From Planotetraspora thailandica (GTDB lineage Bacteria > Actinomycetota > Actinomycetes > Streptosporangiales > Streptosporangiaceae): a stretch of DNA of 64,000 bases. The notes under the pieces were generated by a model. That model had not been told where the DNA came from. It made no database searches and saw only the letters and a program-made list of their open reading frames with translations. The stretch spans positions 1-64,000 of the forward strand of contig NZ_BOOR01000008.1 of assembly GCF_016863335.1 (NCBI RefSeq), in the 5' to 3' direction. Shown one piece after another: positions 55,298 through 64,000 of the stretch (position 1 is the first letter of the stretch; the number at the start of each line of letters is the position of its first letter). Both the position numbers and the translations under genes were made by a program.

Positions 55298-56020
55298 GTG
55301 CTTGTCTTGGCCTTCGACACCGCAACTCCCGCCGTCACGGCCGCCCTGCACGACGGGGGCCGCGTGCTGGCCGAGTCGACGACGATCGACGCCCGCCGGC
55401 ACGGAGAGCTCCTCGCGCCCGCGGTCGAGCGGGTCCTGCGTGAGGCCGGCGTGACGCTGCGCGACCTCACCGCGATCGTCGCCGGCACCGGCCCCGGGCC
55501 GTACACGGGACTCCGGGTCGGCCTCATGACCGCGACCGCGCTCGCCACCACCGCCGGGGTCCCGGCCTTCGGCGTGTGCACGCTCGACGCCCTCGCCTAC
55601 GCCACGGAGCTGCCCGGCCCCTTCCTGGTCGCGACCGACGCGCGCCGCAAGGAGGTCTTCTGGGCGAGGTACGGCGACCCCCGTACGCGTCTCGACGGCC
55701 CCAGGGTGGACAAGCCGCACGACCTGCCCGGCGAGCTTCCCGTGGTCGGAGCCGGCGGCCGCATGTACGCCGACATCGTGGGGCCCGGCCGCATCAGCGG
55801 TCCCGAGCACCCCTCTGCCGGGGCGCTGGCGGCGCTGGCGGCCGAGCGGCTTGCTCCGCTGTCGGCCGAGGAGGCCGCTGAGCTCGCCCGGGTGCCCGAG
55901 GGCCGGGTCGATTCGGTGGAGAAGGCGCAGGAGCTGAGCGTGCTGGGGCCGCCCCGGCCGATCTACCTGCGCCGCCCGGACGCCCAGGTGCCCGGCGCGC
56001 CCAAGAAGGTGACCGCGTGA
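55298..56020 (+). CDS. tsaB: tRNA t6A complex subunit TsaB
   Basis: TsaB is the inactive paralogue that dimerises with TsaD. The GTG at 55298 gives MLVLAFDTATPAVTAAL and 240 residues. The ASKHA-type start and the GTGPGPYTGLRVGLMTA motif are typical. It is followed by rimI and tsaD. Confidence 0.94.
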   Translation: MLVLAFDTATPAVTAALHDGGRVLAESTTIDARRHGELLAPAVERVLREAGVTLRDLTAIVAGTGPGPYTGLRVGLMTATALATTAGVPAFGVCTLDALAYATELPGPFLVATDARRKEVFWARYGDPRTRLDGPRVDKPHDLPGELPVVGAGGRMYADIVGPGRISGPEHPSAGALAALAAERLAPLSAEEAAELARVPEGRVDSVEKAQELSVLGPPRPIYLRRPDAQVPGAPKKVTA

Positions 56021-56054
56021 CCGTGCGAGGCCCGAGGCCGTCGGGGGCCCGGCG

Positions 56055-56507
56055 ATGACGACGGTCAAGGTCCGCCAGATGACCATGGACGACCTCCCCG
56101 TGGTCATGGAGATCGAGCGCACCACGTTCCCTTCCGACGCGTGGAGCGAGTCCATGATGCGCGGCGAACTGGGCGACCAGCCCCGTACCCGGCACTATGT
56201 GGTCGCCTGCGTCGGTGACGAGATCGTCGGGTACGGCGGGCTGGCGGCGGCCGCCGACCAGGCGGACATCCAGACGATCGCCGTCCTGGCCGGGCACCGC
56301 AGAGCCGGCGTCGGAGCCGCACTGATGGACACGCTGCTCGCCGAGGCGGTGCGCCGCGGCGCGGAGGCCGTGTTCCTCGAAGTGCGCGCGGACAACGGTC
56401 CCGCCCAGGCCATGTACGACCGGTTCGGCTTCGAACGGCTCGGCCTGCGCAGGCGCTACTACGACGACGGAACCGACGCCATCACGATGGTGAAGAAACT
56501 CAACTGA
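56055..56507 (+). CDS. rimI: Ribosomal-protein S18 alanine N-acetyltransferase
   Basis: RimI is a GNAT enzyme (150 residues) that acetylates the N-terminus of S18 and other proteins. The acetyl-CoA loop lies in [18 protein letters not shown], after the strand [29 protein letters not shown] is the usual C-terminal part. It stands between tsaB and tsaD as in most actinobacteria. Confidence 0.93.
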   Translation: MTTVKVRQMTMDDLPVVMEIERTTFPSDAWSESMMRGELGDQPRTRHYVVACVGDEIVGYGGLAAAADQADIQTIAVLAGHRRAGVGAALMDTLLAEAVRRGAEAVFLEVRADNGPAQAMYDRFGFERLGLRRRYYDDGTDAITMVKKLN

Positions 56508-56521
56508 GCGAGGGGATGATC

Positions 56522-57559
56522 ATGACCGGGCGCGACGAGCCGATCGTCCTGGGGATCGAGACGTCCTGCGACGAGACGGGCGTGGGCATCGTCCGCGGTC
56601 ACACGCTGCTCGCGGATACGATCGCCTCCAGCATGGAGGAGCACGCCAGATACGGCGGAGTGGTGCCCGAGGTCGCCTCACGCGCCCACCTGGAGGCGAT
56701 GACCCCGACGGTCGAGAGTGCGCTCGCCAAGGCCGGCCTGCGCTTCTCCGACATCGACGCCGTCGCCGTCACCGCGGGCCCCGGCCTCGCCGGGGCGCTT
56801 CTGGTCGGCGTCGCCGCCGCCAAGGCCTACGCCCTCGGGCTCGGTGTGCCGCTCTACGGGGTGAACCACCTGGCCGCGCACGTGGCCGTCGACCAGCTCG
56901 AACACGGCCCGCTCCCCAAGCCCGCCATCGCGCTGCTGGTCTCCGGAGGCCACTCCTCGCTGCTGCTCGTGCCCGACGTCGCCCAGGAGGTCGTCTCGCT
57001 GGGGTCGACCGTGGACGACGCGGCGGGCGAGGCGTTCGACAAGGTGGCCCGCGTGCTCGGCCTGCCGTTCCCCGGCGGGCCGCACATCGACAGGGCCGCC
57101 CGCGAGGGCTCGGGCGCGGCCGTCGCCTTCCCGCGGGGGAAGTACGACGACGGCACGCTCGACTTCTCCTTCTCCGGCCTGAAGACCGCGGTCGCCCGCT
57201 GGGTGGAGGCACGCCAGGCGGCAGGGGAGACCGTGTCGGTCCCCGACGTCGCCGCGTCGTTCCAGGAGGCGGTCGTGGACGTGCTCACCCGCAAGGCCCT
57301 GCAGGCGTGCGCACGGCACGGCGTGGAGGACCTGCTGATCGGCGGCGGTGTGGCCGCCAACTCGCGCCTGCGCGCCCTGGCCCAGGAGCGGTGCGACGCG
57401 GCGGGCGTACGGCTGCGCGTGCCTCGGCCGGGGTTGTGCACGGACAACGGCGCGATGGTGGCCGCACTCGGGTCGGAGCTGGTCGCCGCCGGCGTCGCGC
57501 CCTCCACCCTGGAGATCCCGGCCGACTCGTCTCTTCCGATCACGGCCGTGCACGTCTGA
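56522..57559 (+). CDS. tsaD: tRNA t6A synthase subunit TsaD
   Basis: TsaD transfers threonylcarbamoyl to A37 of tRNA. It has 345 residues from the ATG at 56522, 6 nt after GAGGGG; an ATG 6 bp earlier touches that site. Metal ligands His116 and His120 are in [16 protein letters not shown] and [10 protein letters not shown] are diagnostic, and Asp in CTDNGAMVA completes the metal site. Confidence 0.96.
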   Translation: MTGRDEPIVLGIETSCDETGVGIVRGHTLLADTIASSMEEHARYGGVVPEVASRAHLEAMTPTVESALAKAGLRFSDIDAVAVTAGPGLAGALLVGVAAAKAYALGLGVPLYGVNHLAAHVAVDQLEHGPLPKPAIALLVSGGHSSLLLVPDVAQEVVSLGSTVDDAAGEAFDKVARVLGLPFPGGPHIDRAAREGSGAAVAFPRGKYDDGTLDFSFSGLKTAVARWVEARQAAGETVSVPDVAASFQEAVVDVLTRKALQACARHGVEDLLIGGGVAANSRLRALAQERCDAAGVRLRVPRPGLCTDNGAMVAALGSELVAAGVAPSTLEIPADSSLPITAVHV

Positions 57560-57610
57560 TCCTTCGGCCCCGGCGCGGCCTGCCGTAAGGGGTGGCGTCA
57601 GTCGGCGGGG

Positions 57611-58423
57611 TCAGTCGGCGGCGGAACGTGCGGGGCGGAGCAGGGCCTCGGCCAGGGCGAGCATGGTCTCCTCCAGCGCGGCCAGCCGCCGGGCCAGGTC
57701 CGCGTGGACGGGCTCCACGACCTGGCCTGCCGCACCGGACACGGCGTCCGCCAGCTCGTCGCGGTCGGGCCTGCTTCTGATCGCGTCGAGCAGCGGCGCG
57801 ATCGAGCTCGCGGCGGCGGTCATGTCCTCGCCCAGTTCGGCGACGGCCGCACGCAGGCCGCTGGTGTCGAGCTCCGCGGCCAGCCCGCCCACTCGTGCGT
57901 CCAGGCAGCCCACACGCTCGTCCACGGCCCCCAGCCGCTCGATGACCGCGCCCTCCATGCGCTCGGCCCGCTGTGCGAGCTCGGCAAGGGCCTTGTCGAG
58001 CCGGGTGAAGCGTACGGCGGCGGCCTCCATGCCGGCGTGGATCTGCCCGACCCTCTGACTGAGGGCGGTGACCTGGCCGGTGAGATCCTGCGTCTGCGAC
58101 CCCGCGGCGTCCATGCGCTCCCTGAGGGCCTCCACATGGCGGGCCAGGTCCTCGGCCCAGGCGGGCGGGCGGGAGGCCAGGTCGTCGAGCCGTCCCACGA
58201 CCGTCTCGACGGCGCCGCTCAGGCCGCCGAGCTCGCGTTCGCGCACCTCCCGCAGCAGCCACTCCATGCCCTCCAGGCGCTGCTGGATCTCGTCGAGCAC
58301 GGCTCCCTGCGTGCGCTGCTCGTAGACGTGGTCCTGAGCCGCGCGGGCCAGCAGCTCCCGCATCCGGTCGGAGATGGCGGTCTGGCTGCCCGCCTGGAGG
58401 AGGGTGTGGCTGGAATGGTCCAC
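57611..58423 (-). CDS. Coiled-coil protein of unknown function
   Basis: It has 270 residues from the GTG at 58423, placed 6 nt after AAGGAG; longer frames upstream lack a site. Almost the whole chain is helical with Leu/Val/Ala heptads and many Glu and Arg, without membrane segments. It looks like a scaffold or filament-type protein. I recognise no family. It lies downstream of the methyltransferase gene. Confidence 0.75.
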   Translation of the reverse strand: MDHSSHTLLQAGSQTAISDRMRELLARAAQDHVYEQRTQGAVLDEIQQRLEGMEWLLREVRERELGGLSGAVETVVGRLDDLASRPPAWAEDLARHVEALRERMDAAGSQTQDLTGQVTALSQRVGQIHAGMEAAAVRFTRLDKALAELAQRAERMEGAVIERLGAVDERVGCLDARVGGLAAELDTSGLRAAVAELGEDMTAAASSIAPLLDAIRSRPDRDELADAVSGAAGQVVEPVHADLARRLAALEETMLALAEALLRPARSAAD

Positions 58424-58554
58424 CGGAAGCTCCTTCACTCGCCGACGCGGTGGTATCGGCCCGGTCTCGAGGAAATGAACGAACGTGGGAAACAGAACGT
58501 CCGGCCAACTGTAGGCCCTGAACGGCATGCCTTCCGGGTGGACAGTAAAAGGTC

Positions 58555-58573
58555 GCAATTCTCGATGAATTGC
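58555..58573 (-). other. Inverted repeat between two minus-strand genes
   Basis: GCAATTC (58555-58561) and GAATTGC (58567-58573) are perfect arms around TCGAT, in an unusually A+T-rich spot 14 bp after the methyltransferase stop. It may be an operator for the coiled-coil gene or a weak terminator. Confidence 0.35.
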
Positions 58574-58586
58574 CCGAATTGGCCTG

Positions 58587-59777
58587 TCAGTGCTGCTCAG
58601 AATGGTCGCAAAGGAGCGCGTACGGCCGGTCGCCGACACGGGTGAGAACGACGACGGCCGAATTCTCTCCGGAAAGCCGGAGGTCCTTTCTGAGCCGTTC
58701 CACATCGACCGCCGAACCGCGTTTCTTGATCGTGGCGTTCCCGATTCTCCGGTCTCTGAGCGCACCCCGCAGGCGCTTGAGCGAGAACGGCATGACCTCG
58801 CTGACCTCGTAGCGCGACGCCCATTCCGTGGAAGCCGGGTGGTCGGCGGTGATGTAGGCGATCTGCGGGTCGATCAGGCGGCCCCCGACCATCGCGGCCA
58901 CCTCGGCCACCAGGTGCGCCCGGATCGCGGCGCCGTCGGGCTCGTAGAGGTATCGGCCGATCGGCCCGATCTCGGCTTCGGCTCCGGACGGCGTGAGCGT
59001 CGCACCCGAGGGCAACATCGTCGCGCGCCGCCCGTGCGCCGCCGTGCCGATCCAGATGGCCGCCTCCTTGACCTCCCTCCGGTGGGAGATCCACTCGGCC
59101 TCCGCGCCGCCGGGTACGAGCTCGTGAGGGATGCCGGGGGCCACCTTGACGCAGGCCGCCGGCGCCCGCCCGGCCAGATCCAGTACGGCGGGCCACGTTG
59201 GGGAGTAGGCCATCGGATCGAAGATCCGCCCCCTGGCGCCCCGGCGTGCGGGATCGGCGAAGAGCAGGTCGTACCCCGACGGGTCGGTCTCCACCGCGTC
59301 GGCCGTACGGATCCGGGCCCGGCCGGTCAGGCCCAGGGCGGACACGTTGGCGGCGGCGACCTCCGCGGTCAGCGGGTCGAGGTCGACCGCGTCGACGGCG
59401 AACCCCGCCCGGGCGAGCGCGACGACGTCGCCGCCGATCCCGCAGCACACGTCCAGCACGCGGGGAGCCGCGGCCGGCCCCCCCAGCAGCCGCTGGGCCC
59501 GGGCGGCGCGGTGTTCCGCGACGGGCGAACGCGTGGCCTGTTCGAGCCCCTGCGGGGTGAAATACATCACGGGCGCGTCCGCGCCGAACTTCGCCTCCGC
59601 GCGGGCCCGCAGGGCGGCCTGGGTGAGCGCCGCCGAGGTCAGGGCCGGCGAGTGATCGCGGCGCAGCCGGGTCGCGGCCGTGACCGGGTCGGTTCCTGCG
59701 GCGACGAGTTCCATGGCCTCGGCCAGGGCCTTCTGCCCGGCCGGTTCGAGCAGGTCGCGAAAAGCGTCGAGGTCCAC
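58587..59777 (-). CDS. THUMP-like class I SAM methyltransferase
   Basis: It has 396 residues. Motif I (VLDVCCGIGGDV) lies at 107-118, an acidic motif II follows at VDAVDLDP, and DLLFADPARR resembles the catalytic DPPR-like site of RNA or DNA methyltransferases. The C-terminal third, with the GRYLYEPDGAAIRAHL and FSLKRLRGALRDRRIGN segments, is the THUMP-like part of this actinobacterial family. GTG start. The substrate is probably RNA but unproven. Confidence 0.85.
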   Translation of the reverse strand: MDLDAFRDLLEPAGQKALAEAMELVAAGTDPVTAATRLRRDHSPALTSAALTQAALRARAEAKFGADAPVMYFTPQGLEQATRSPVAEHRAARAQRLLGGPAAAPRVLDVCCGIGGDVVALARAGFAVDAVDLDPLTAEVAAANVSALGLTGRARIRTADAVETDPSGYDLLFADPARRGARGRIFDPMAYSPTWPAVLDLAGRAPAACVKVAPGIPHELVPGGAEAEWISHRREVKEAAIWIGTAAHGRRATMLPSGATLTPSGAEAEIGPIGRYLYEPDGAAIRAHLVAEVAAMVGGRLIDPQIAYITADHPASTEWASRYEVSEVMPFSLKRLRGALRDRRIGNATIKKRGSAVDVERLRKDLRLSGENSAVVVLTRVGDRPYALLCDHSEQH

Positions 59778-59897
59778 GTCTCCCGACGGTAGCGCCTCGC
59801 CGTACGGGCGGTGGACGGCTCACGTCCGCGTGGGAACCGGGCCCGCGGGGCCCGGCCATGGGCCGGAAGGCGAGATGACCTGCGGCGTGGGTTCGTG

Positions 59898-59926
59898 TTG
59901 ACTGTCACGGCCCCCTTGCATACTGT
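59898..59926 (+). promoter_or_regulatory. Vegetative promoter of groESL
   Basis: TTGACT (59898-59903), exactly 17 bp, then TACTGT (59921-59926). Confidence 0.75.
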
Positions 59927-59932
59927 TTCGTG

Positions 59933-59959
59933 TTGGCACTCGGCTAGTGAGAGTGCCAA
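59933..59959 (+). promoter_or_regulatory. CIRCE operator (HrcA binding site)
   Basis: TTGGCACTC and GAGTGCCAA are perfect inverted arms separated by 9 bp, matching the CIRCE consensus. It starts 6 bp after the -10 box, covering the expected transcription start, so HrcA should repress groES-groEL except under heat stress. Confidence 0.95.
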
Positions 59960-60049
59960 TACGCGACGAGGCAGGTCTGACACCCGCGACGGCAGGCCGC
60001 TGGTCGCCTCTTCAGCTCATTCATCGCAATCTGAAGGGGAGGTCCGATC

Positions 60050-60361
60050 GTGACGACCGCCACTAAGGTTCCCGTTAAGCCGCTTGGTGACCGCATCGTG
60101 GTCCAGCCGCTCGAGGCTGAGCAGACCACCGCCTCCGGTCTGGTCATCCCGGACACCGCCAAGGAGAAGCCGCAGGAGGGCAAGGTCCTCGCTGTCGGCC
60201 CCGGCAACTGGGACGAGGACGGCGAGAAGCGGATTCCGCTCGACGTCAAGGAGGGCGACGTGGTCCTCTACAGCAAGTACGGCGGCACCGAGGTCAAGTA
60301 CGGCGGCGAAGAGTACCTGGTGCTCTCGGCCCGCGACGTGCTCGCCATCATCGAGAAGTAA
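60050..60361 (+). CDS. groES: Co-chaperonin GroES
   Basis: GroES (103 residues) is the lid of the chaperonin. It starts with GTG after GGGGAGG and shows [19 protein letters not shown], the mobile loop ([19 protein letters not shown]) and [19 protein letters not shown]. It is under CIRCE control and is followed by groEL after 70 bp. Confidence 0.97.
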   Translation: MTTATKVPVKPLGDRIVVQPLEAEQTTASGLVIPDTAKEKPQEGKVLAVGPGNWDEDGEKRIPLDVKEGDVVLYSKYGGTEVKYGGEEYLVLSARDVLAIIEK

Positions 60362-60377
60362 GCCGCGCCCAACATGA

Positions 60378-60408
60378 GGAGCCCCGGGACGTTCGCGCCC
60401 GGGGCTCC
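60378..60408 (+). other. Hairpin between groES and groEL
   Basis: GGAGCCCCGGG (60378-60388) pairs perfectly with CCCGGGGCTCC (60398-60408) around a 9-nt loop. There is no T tract. It may set the groES:groEL ratio by partial termination or mark an RNA cleavage site. Confidence 0.5.
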
Positions 60409-60431
60409 CGTGTGCTCATAAGGAGACGTGA

Positions 60432-62051
<1,620 letters not shown>

Positions 62052-62086
62052 CGGCTGTCCCTGCCCGGGCGTCGCTTCGGAAAATG

Positions 62087-62128
62087 AGTACGGCTCCCGC
62101 CTCACTGAGGCGGGAGCCGTACTTCTTT
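62087..62128 (+). terminator. Terminator after groEL
   Basis: An 18-base arm (62087-62104) is matched perfectly by 62106-62123; the real loop is about CACTG. TTCTTT follows. A strong intrinsic terminator, again using a GTACGGC arm. Confidence 0.9.
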
Positions 62129-62175
62129 ATAGAAGTCAGGCCCTCTGACAAATTTTCGATGATTTCGACCATTTG

Positions 62176-62191
62176 GTTGGAATGTTCCAAC
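62176..62191 (+). promoter_or_regulatory. Palindrome upstream of sigma factor gene
   Basis: GTTGGAA (62176-62182) and TTCCAAC (62185-62191) form a perfect palindrome around TG, in the A+T-rich 238-bp gap between groEL and the sigma gene. CACTAT follows at once (62191-62196). It could be an operator near the sigma promoter. The binding protein is unknown. Confidence 0.35.
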
Positions 62192-62289
62192 ACTATTGTG
62201 TTCGGCTGATTACAGCTGGTTATCGCCGCGTCAATGTGACCAATCCGTAGCCGTCCACCATGGGGACATGCACGATCGTGGCGGGCATC

Positions 62290-62916
62290 ATGCCTAACGT
62301 GACCGAGGGATGCGTCGCCGACGCCGCAACTGGGGTAAGGCTTGCGACGAGATCGGATGAGTCCGACCTCAGGGAACTGACCAGCCTTGCCGTACAAGGG
62401 GATCGCACCGCGATCGAGTCGCTTCTGGGGCATCTGCGCCCGATGGTGGTGCGTTATTGCCGAACCCGGCTCGGCAGAGTCGCCGGTCATTACCACATCG
62501 CGGACGACGTGGCACAAGAAGTGTGCATAGCCGTCCTTTCCGCGTTACCGCGTTATCGGGATATAGGGCGGCCGTTCGCGTCGTTCGTGTTCGGGATCGC
62601 CTCCCACAAGGTGGCGGACGCGTTGCGCAGTTCCGTCCGCGCCGCCGTGCCGACTCCGGACCTGCCGGACGGGCCCGACGAGGGGCCGGGCCCGGAGGAG
62701 ACCGTGGTGCGCTACATCGAGGCGCAACACGCCCGCGATCTGCTGTCGCGCCTGCCGGACGCCCAGCGGGAGCTCCTCATCCTGCGGGTGGTCTCGGGTC
62801 TTTCCGCCGAGGAGACCGGTAATGTACTCGGCATGTCACCAGGTGCCGTACGGGTCGCCCAGCATCGCGCCCTCGCCAGACTCAGGCAGCTGGCCGAGCT
62901 GGAGTCGATTGCGTGA
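62290..62916 (+). CDS. ECF sigma factor, SigD/ShbA type
   Basis: It has 208 residues from the ATG at 62290; an ATG at 62260 is in frame. Sigma-2 is seen in [20 protein letters not shown] with [15 protein letters not shown], sigma-4 in [18 protein letters not shown] and [18 protein letters not shown]. The order groES-groEL1-sigma-(RsdA)-DUF5319 matches the Mycobacterium sigD region; the Streptomyces relative ShbA drives the principal sigma gene. The stop overlaps the next gene by 4 bp. Confidence 0.88.
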   Translation: MPNVTEGCVADAATGVRLATRSDESDLRELTSLAVQGDRTAIESLLGHLRPMVVRYCRTRLGRVAGHYHIADDVAQEVCIAVLSALPRYRDIGRPFASFVFGIASHKVADALRSSVRAAVPTPDLPDGPDEGPGPEETVVRYIEAQHARDLLSRLPDAQRELLILRVVSGLSAEETGNVLGMSPGAVRVAQHRALARLRQLAELESIA

Positions 62917-63134
62917 CCACGAGACGTCGTCGTCGGCCGGCACGCTTCCTCGGGGCGTTCGACGACGCCGACGTGGAGAGCGACGTAGAGCGCACCGACA
63001 TGATCCTTGAGGCTCTGGCCCGGCGCGAGCCGGTGGCCTCAGGGGCCGACGCCGCGATCCGGCTGCTCGGAGCGCTCATCGCCGACGTCGACAGTCAGCG
63101 GCTCTCCTCGGTGTCGATCACACCGTCCACGTAG
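62913..63134 (+). CDS. Minimal RsdA-like anti-sigma peptide
   Basis: It has 73 residues with a GTG start overlapping the sigma stop. A basic start is followed by [17 protein letters not shown], which resembles the sigma-binding segment of Mycobacterium RsdA (ARTDLLLDALAEREEV in my memory of that family). Mycobacterial RsdA has a membrane helix and outside domain after this; here the frame stops at residue 73 without either. It may be a soluble, unregulated anti-sigma, or a degraded gene. The 3' end overlaps DUF5319 convergently by 40 bp. Confidence 0.65.
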   Translation: MTTRRRRRPARFLGAFDDADVESDVERTDMILEALARREPVASGADAAIRLLGALIADVDSQRLSSVSITPST

Positions 63135-63472
63135 CCCCTGGCGTACTCCCAGCTGACGTAGTCGGAGGGATCGGGCTGGAAAGCAGGCTCGTGGACCTGC
63201 GGGCGGCCGTTGTCGATCATCTGGCGGAGGTTCCCGCGCAGGAGATCCCAGTCGAAGTAATGCTGCTCGCCACATTCCGGGCAGTCGAGGACCAGCCCGA
63301 GCACTCCCTGCGGCTCAAGCAGGGATCGGAAGACCTCCACGTCGGCGAGATCCGTCAGCGCCTCGTCCCGCTCGGCGAGGCTGAGCGGCTCGGGGTCGTC
63401 CGGCTCACCCATCTCCGACGCGGGGTCGTTGGGGTCGTCCGCGAACGGGTCGCGGGGGACGTCTTCCAGCAC
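63095..63472 (-). CDS. DUF5319 family protein
   Basis: It has 125 residues from the GTG at 63472, behind AGGTGGGA. The N-terminus is very acidic (EDVPRDPFADDPNDPASEM), then DLADVEVFRSLLEPQGVLG and a CPECGEQHYFDWDLL knuckle. This is the relative of the Mycobacterium gene next to sigD. The function is unknown. It runs opposite to the sigma operon. Confidence 0.88.
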   Translation of the reverse strand: MLEDVPRDPFADDPNDPASEMGEPDDPEPLSLAERDEALTDLADVEVFRSLLEPQGVLGLVLDCPECGEQHYFDWDLLRGNLRQMIDNGRPQVHEPAFQPDPSDYVSWEYARGYVDGVIDTEESR

Positions 63473-63577
63473 GCATCCCACCTTATGGCCAGGACGCACC
63501 ATGACGTGTGAAAGTGGACCCCATCTGCTTATTGGGGCGTCATGACGTCCGTACGGCCAGGCGTTTCACCAGCGTGA

Positions 63578-64000
63578 TCACAACCAGCCGCGGCGTGCGG
63601 CCTCCACGCCCGCGTGGAACCGCGACTGGGCCCCCAGCTCGGCCATCGCGTCGGCGAACCTGGCGCGGACGGTCCGCACGGAAACGCCGAGACGGCGGGC
63701 TATGCCCTCGTCGCTGAGCCCCTGCGCGGCGAGCCTGAGCACCTGGACGGCGCCGTTTCCGCTCGCGAAGGGCGAGGCCCGCGACCACAGCTCCTCGAAC
63801 AGGGCGCGCAGCGCGGCCACGACGATCGGGGCCCGGACGAGGTAGCAGTTGTAGCCGTGCTCGGGCAGCGAGTCTCCCCATTCGGCCGGCAGCCCCGCGG
63901 TGTCGTCGCCCAGGGCGAAGAACCAGCTCGGCACCTTGTCGAGGGTGCGGATTCGTGCGCCGGCCTCGGTGAGCCTGACGCACTCCTGGCGGATCCCGGG
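63578..64000 (-). CDS. LuxR-type regulator, C-terminal part (5' end outside window)
   Basis: The frame is open to the window edge, so the start is missing; 140 residues are visible. The last 60 form a LuxR-type helix-turn-helix: VLRLAAQGLSDEGIARRLG and VSVRTVRARFADAMAELGA. The part before (AGLPAEWGDSLPEHGYNCYLV) resembles the phosphatidylserine/TrmB-like sensing region seen in stand-alone actinobacterial regulators, but I cannot name the family. It is divergent from nothing visible; 75 bp lie between it and DUF5319. Confidence 0.8.
   Translation of the reverse strand, partial: PGIRQECVRLTEAGARIRTLDKVPSWFFALGDDTAGLPAEWGDSLPEHGYNCYLVRAPIVVAALRALFEELWSRASPFASGNGAVQVLRLAAQGLSDEGIARRLGVSVRTVRARFADAMAELGAQSRFHAGVEAARRGWL

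Overview
The window is 64 kb of very G+C-rich actinobacterial chromosome carrying the core transcription and translation supercluster. High G+C, many GTG starts, a four-gene t6A cluster, a class F sortase, a His-tailed GroEL1 next to a SigD/ShbA-type sigma factor and a DUF5319 gene, and long Pro-rich membrane proteins all suggest the Streptosporangiales (Nonomuraea, Streptosporangium, Microbispora type). This placement is an inference from gene content; no database search was possible.

Layout. 1-6.1 kb: the 3' part of rpoB, then rpoC and a strong terminator. 6.1-6.95 kb: a gene-free stretch with two copies of a dispersed repeat and the promoter of the str operon. 6.95-11.3 kb: rpsL-rpsG-fusA-tuf. 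11.5-23.4 kb: the S10 and spc operons through secY and adk. 23.5-24.9 kb: map and a DUF1707 membrane protein. 25.3-30.3 kb: infA-rpmJ-rpsM-rpsK-rpsD-rpoA-rplQ and truA. 30.3-35.0 kb (minus strand): three cell-envelope genes, two of them paralogues, placed between truA and rplM. 35.4-37.7 kb: rplM-rpsI-glmM. 37.8-39.6 kb (minus): a lower-G+C two-gene cassette of an ABC/SMC-type ATPase and a PIN nuclease, which is the best candidate for an undescribed defence or toxin system. 39.7-43.4 kb (minus): an ABC-2 exporter operon whose last junction is occupied by two repeat-derived, translationally coupled micro-ORFs. 43.5-45.4 kb (minus): DUF389 protein and coaA. 45.5-50.2 kb: acpS, nnr, alr, an alpha/beta hydrolase and tsaE. 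50.3-55.2 kb: a PadR-controlled MacB/FtsX-type ABC transporter and a surface protein/sortase F pair, which separate tsaE from tsaB-rimI-tsaD (55.3-57.6 kb). 57.6-59.8 kb (minus): a coiled-coil protein and a THUMP-like methyltransferase. 59.9-62.1 kb: CIRCE-controlled groES-groEL1. 62.3-64 kb: SigD/ShbA-like ECF sigma factor, a minimal RsdA-like anti-sigma peptide, DUF5319 and the C-terminal end of a LuxR-type regulator.

How the parts work together. Most of the window makes ribosomes and RNA polymerase, with export (secY), N-terminal processing (map), tRNA modification (truA, tsaB/D/E), peptidoglycan precursors (glmM, alr) and CoA/ACP maturation (coaA, acpS). Accessory genes sit in the joints between these conserved blocks: the envelope trio, the ATPase-PIN cassette, the exporters and the sortase pair. 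Several genes (34282 minus, 32901 minus, 45516, 45919, 50340, 55298) have a TANNNT hexamer 6-8 nt before the start codon and no Shine-Dalgarno, which points to leaderless mRNAs. No rRNA, tRNA, CRISPR array or insertion sequence was seen.
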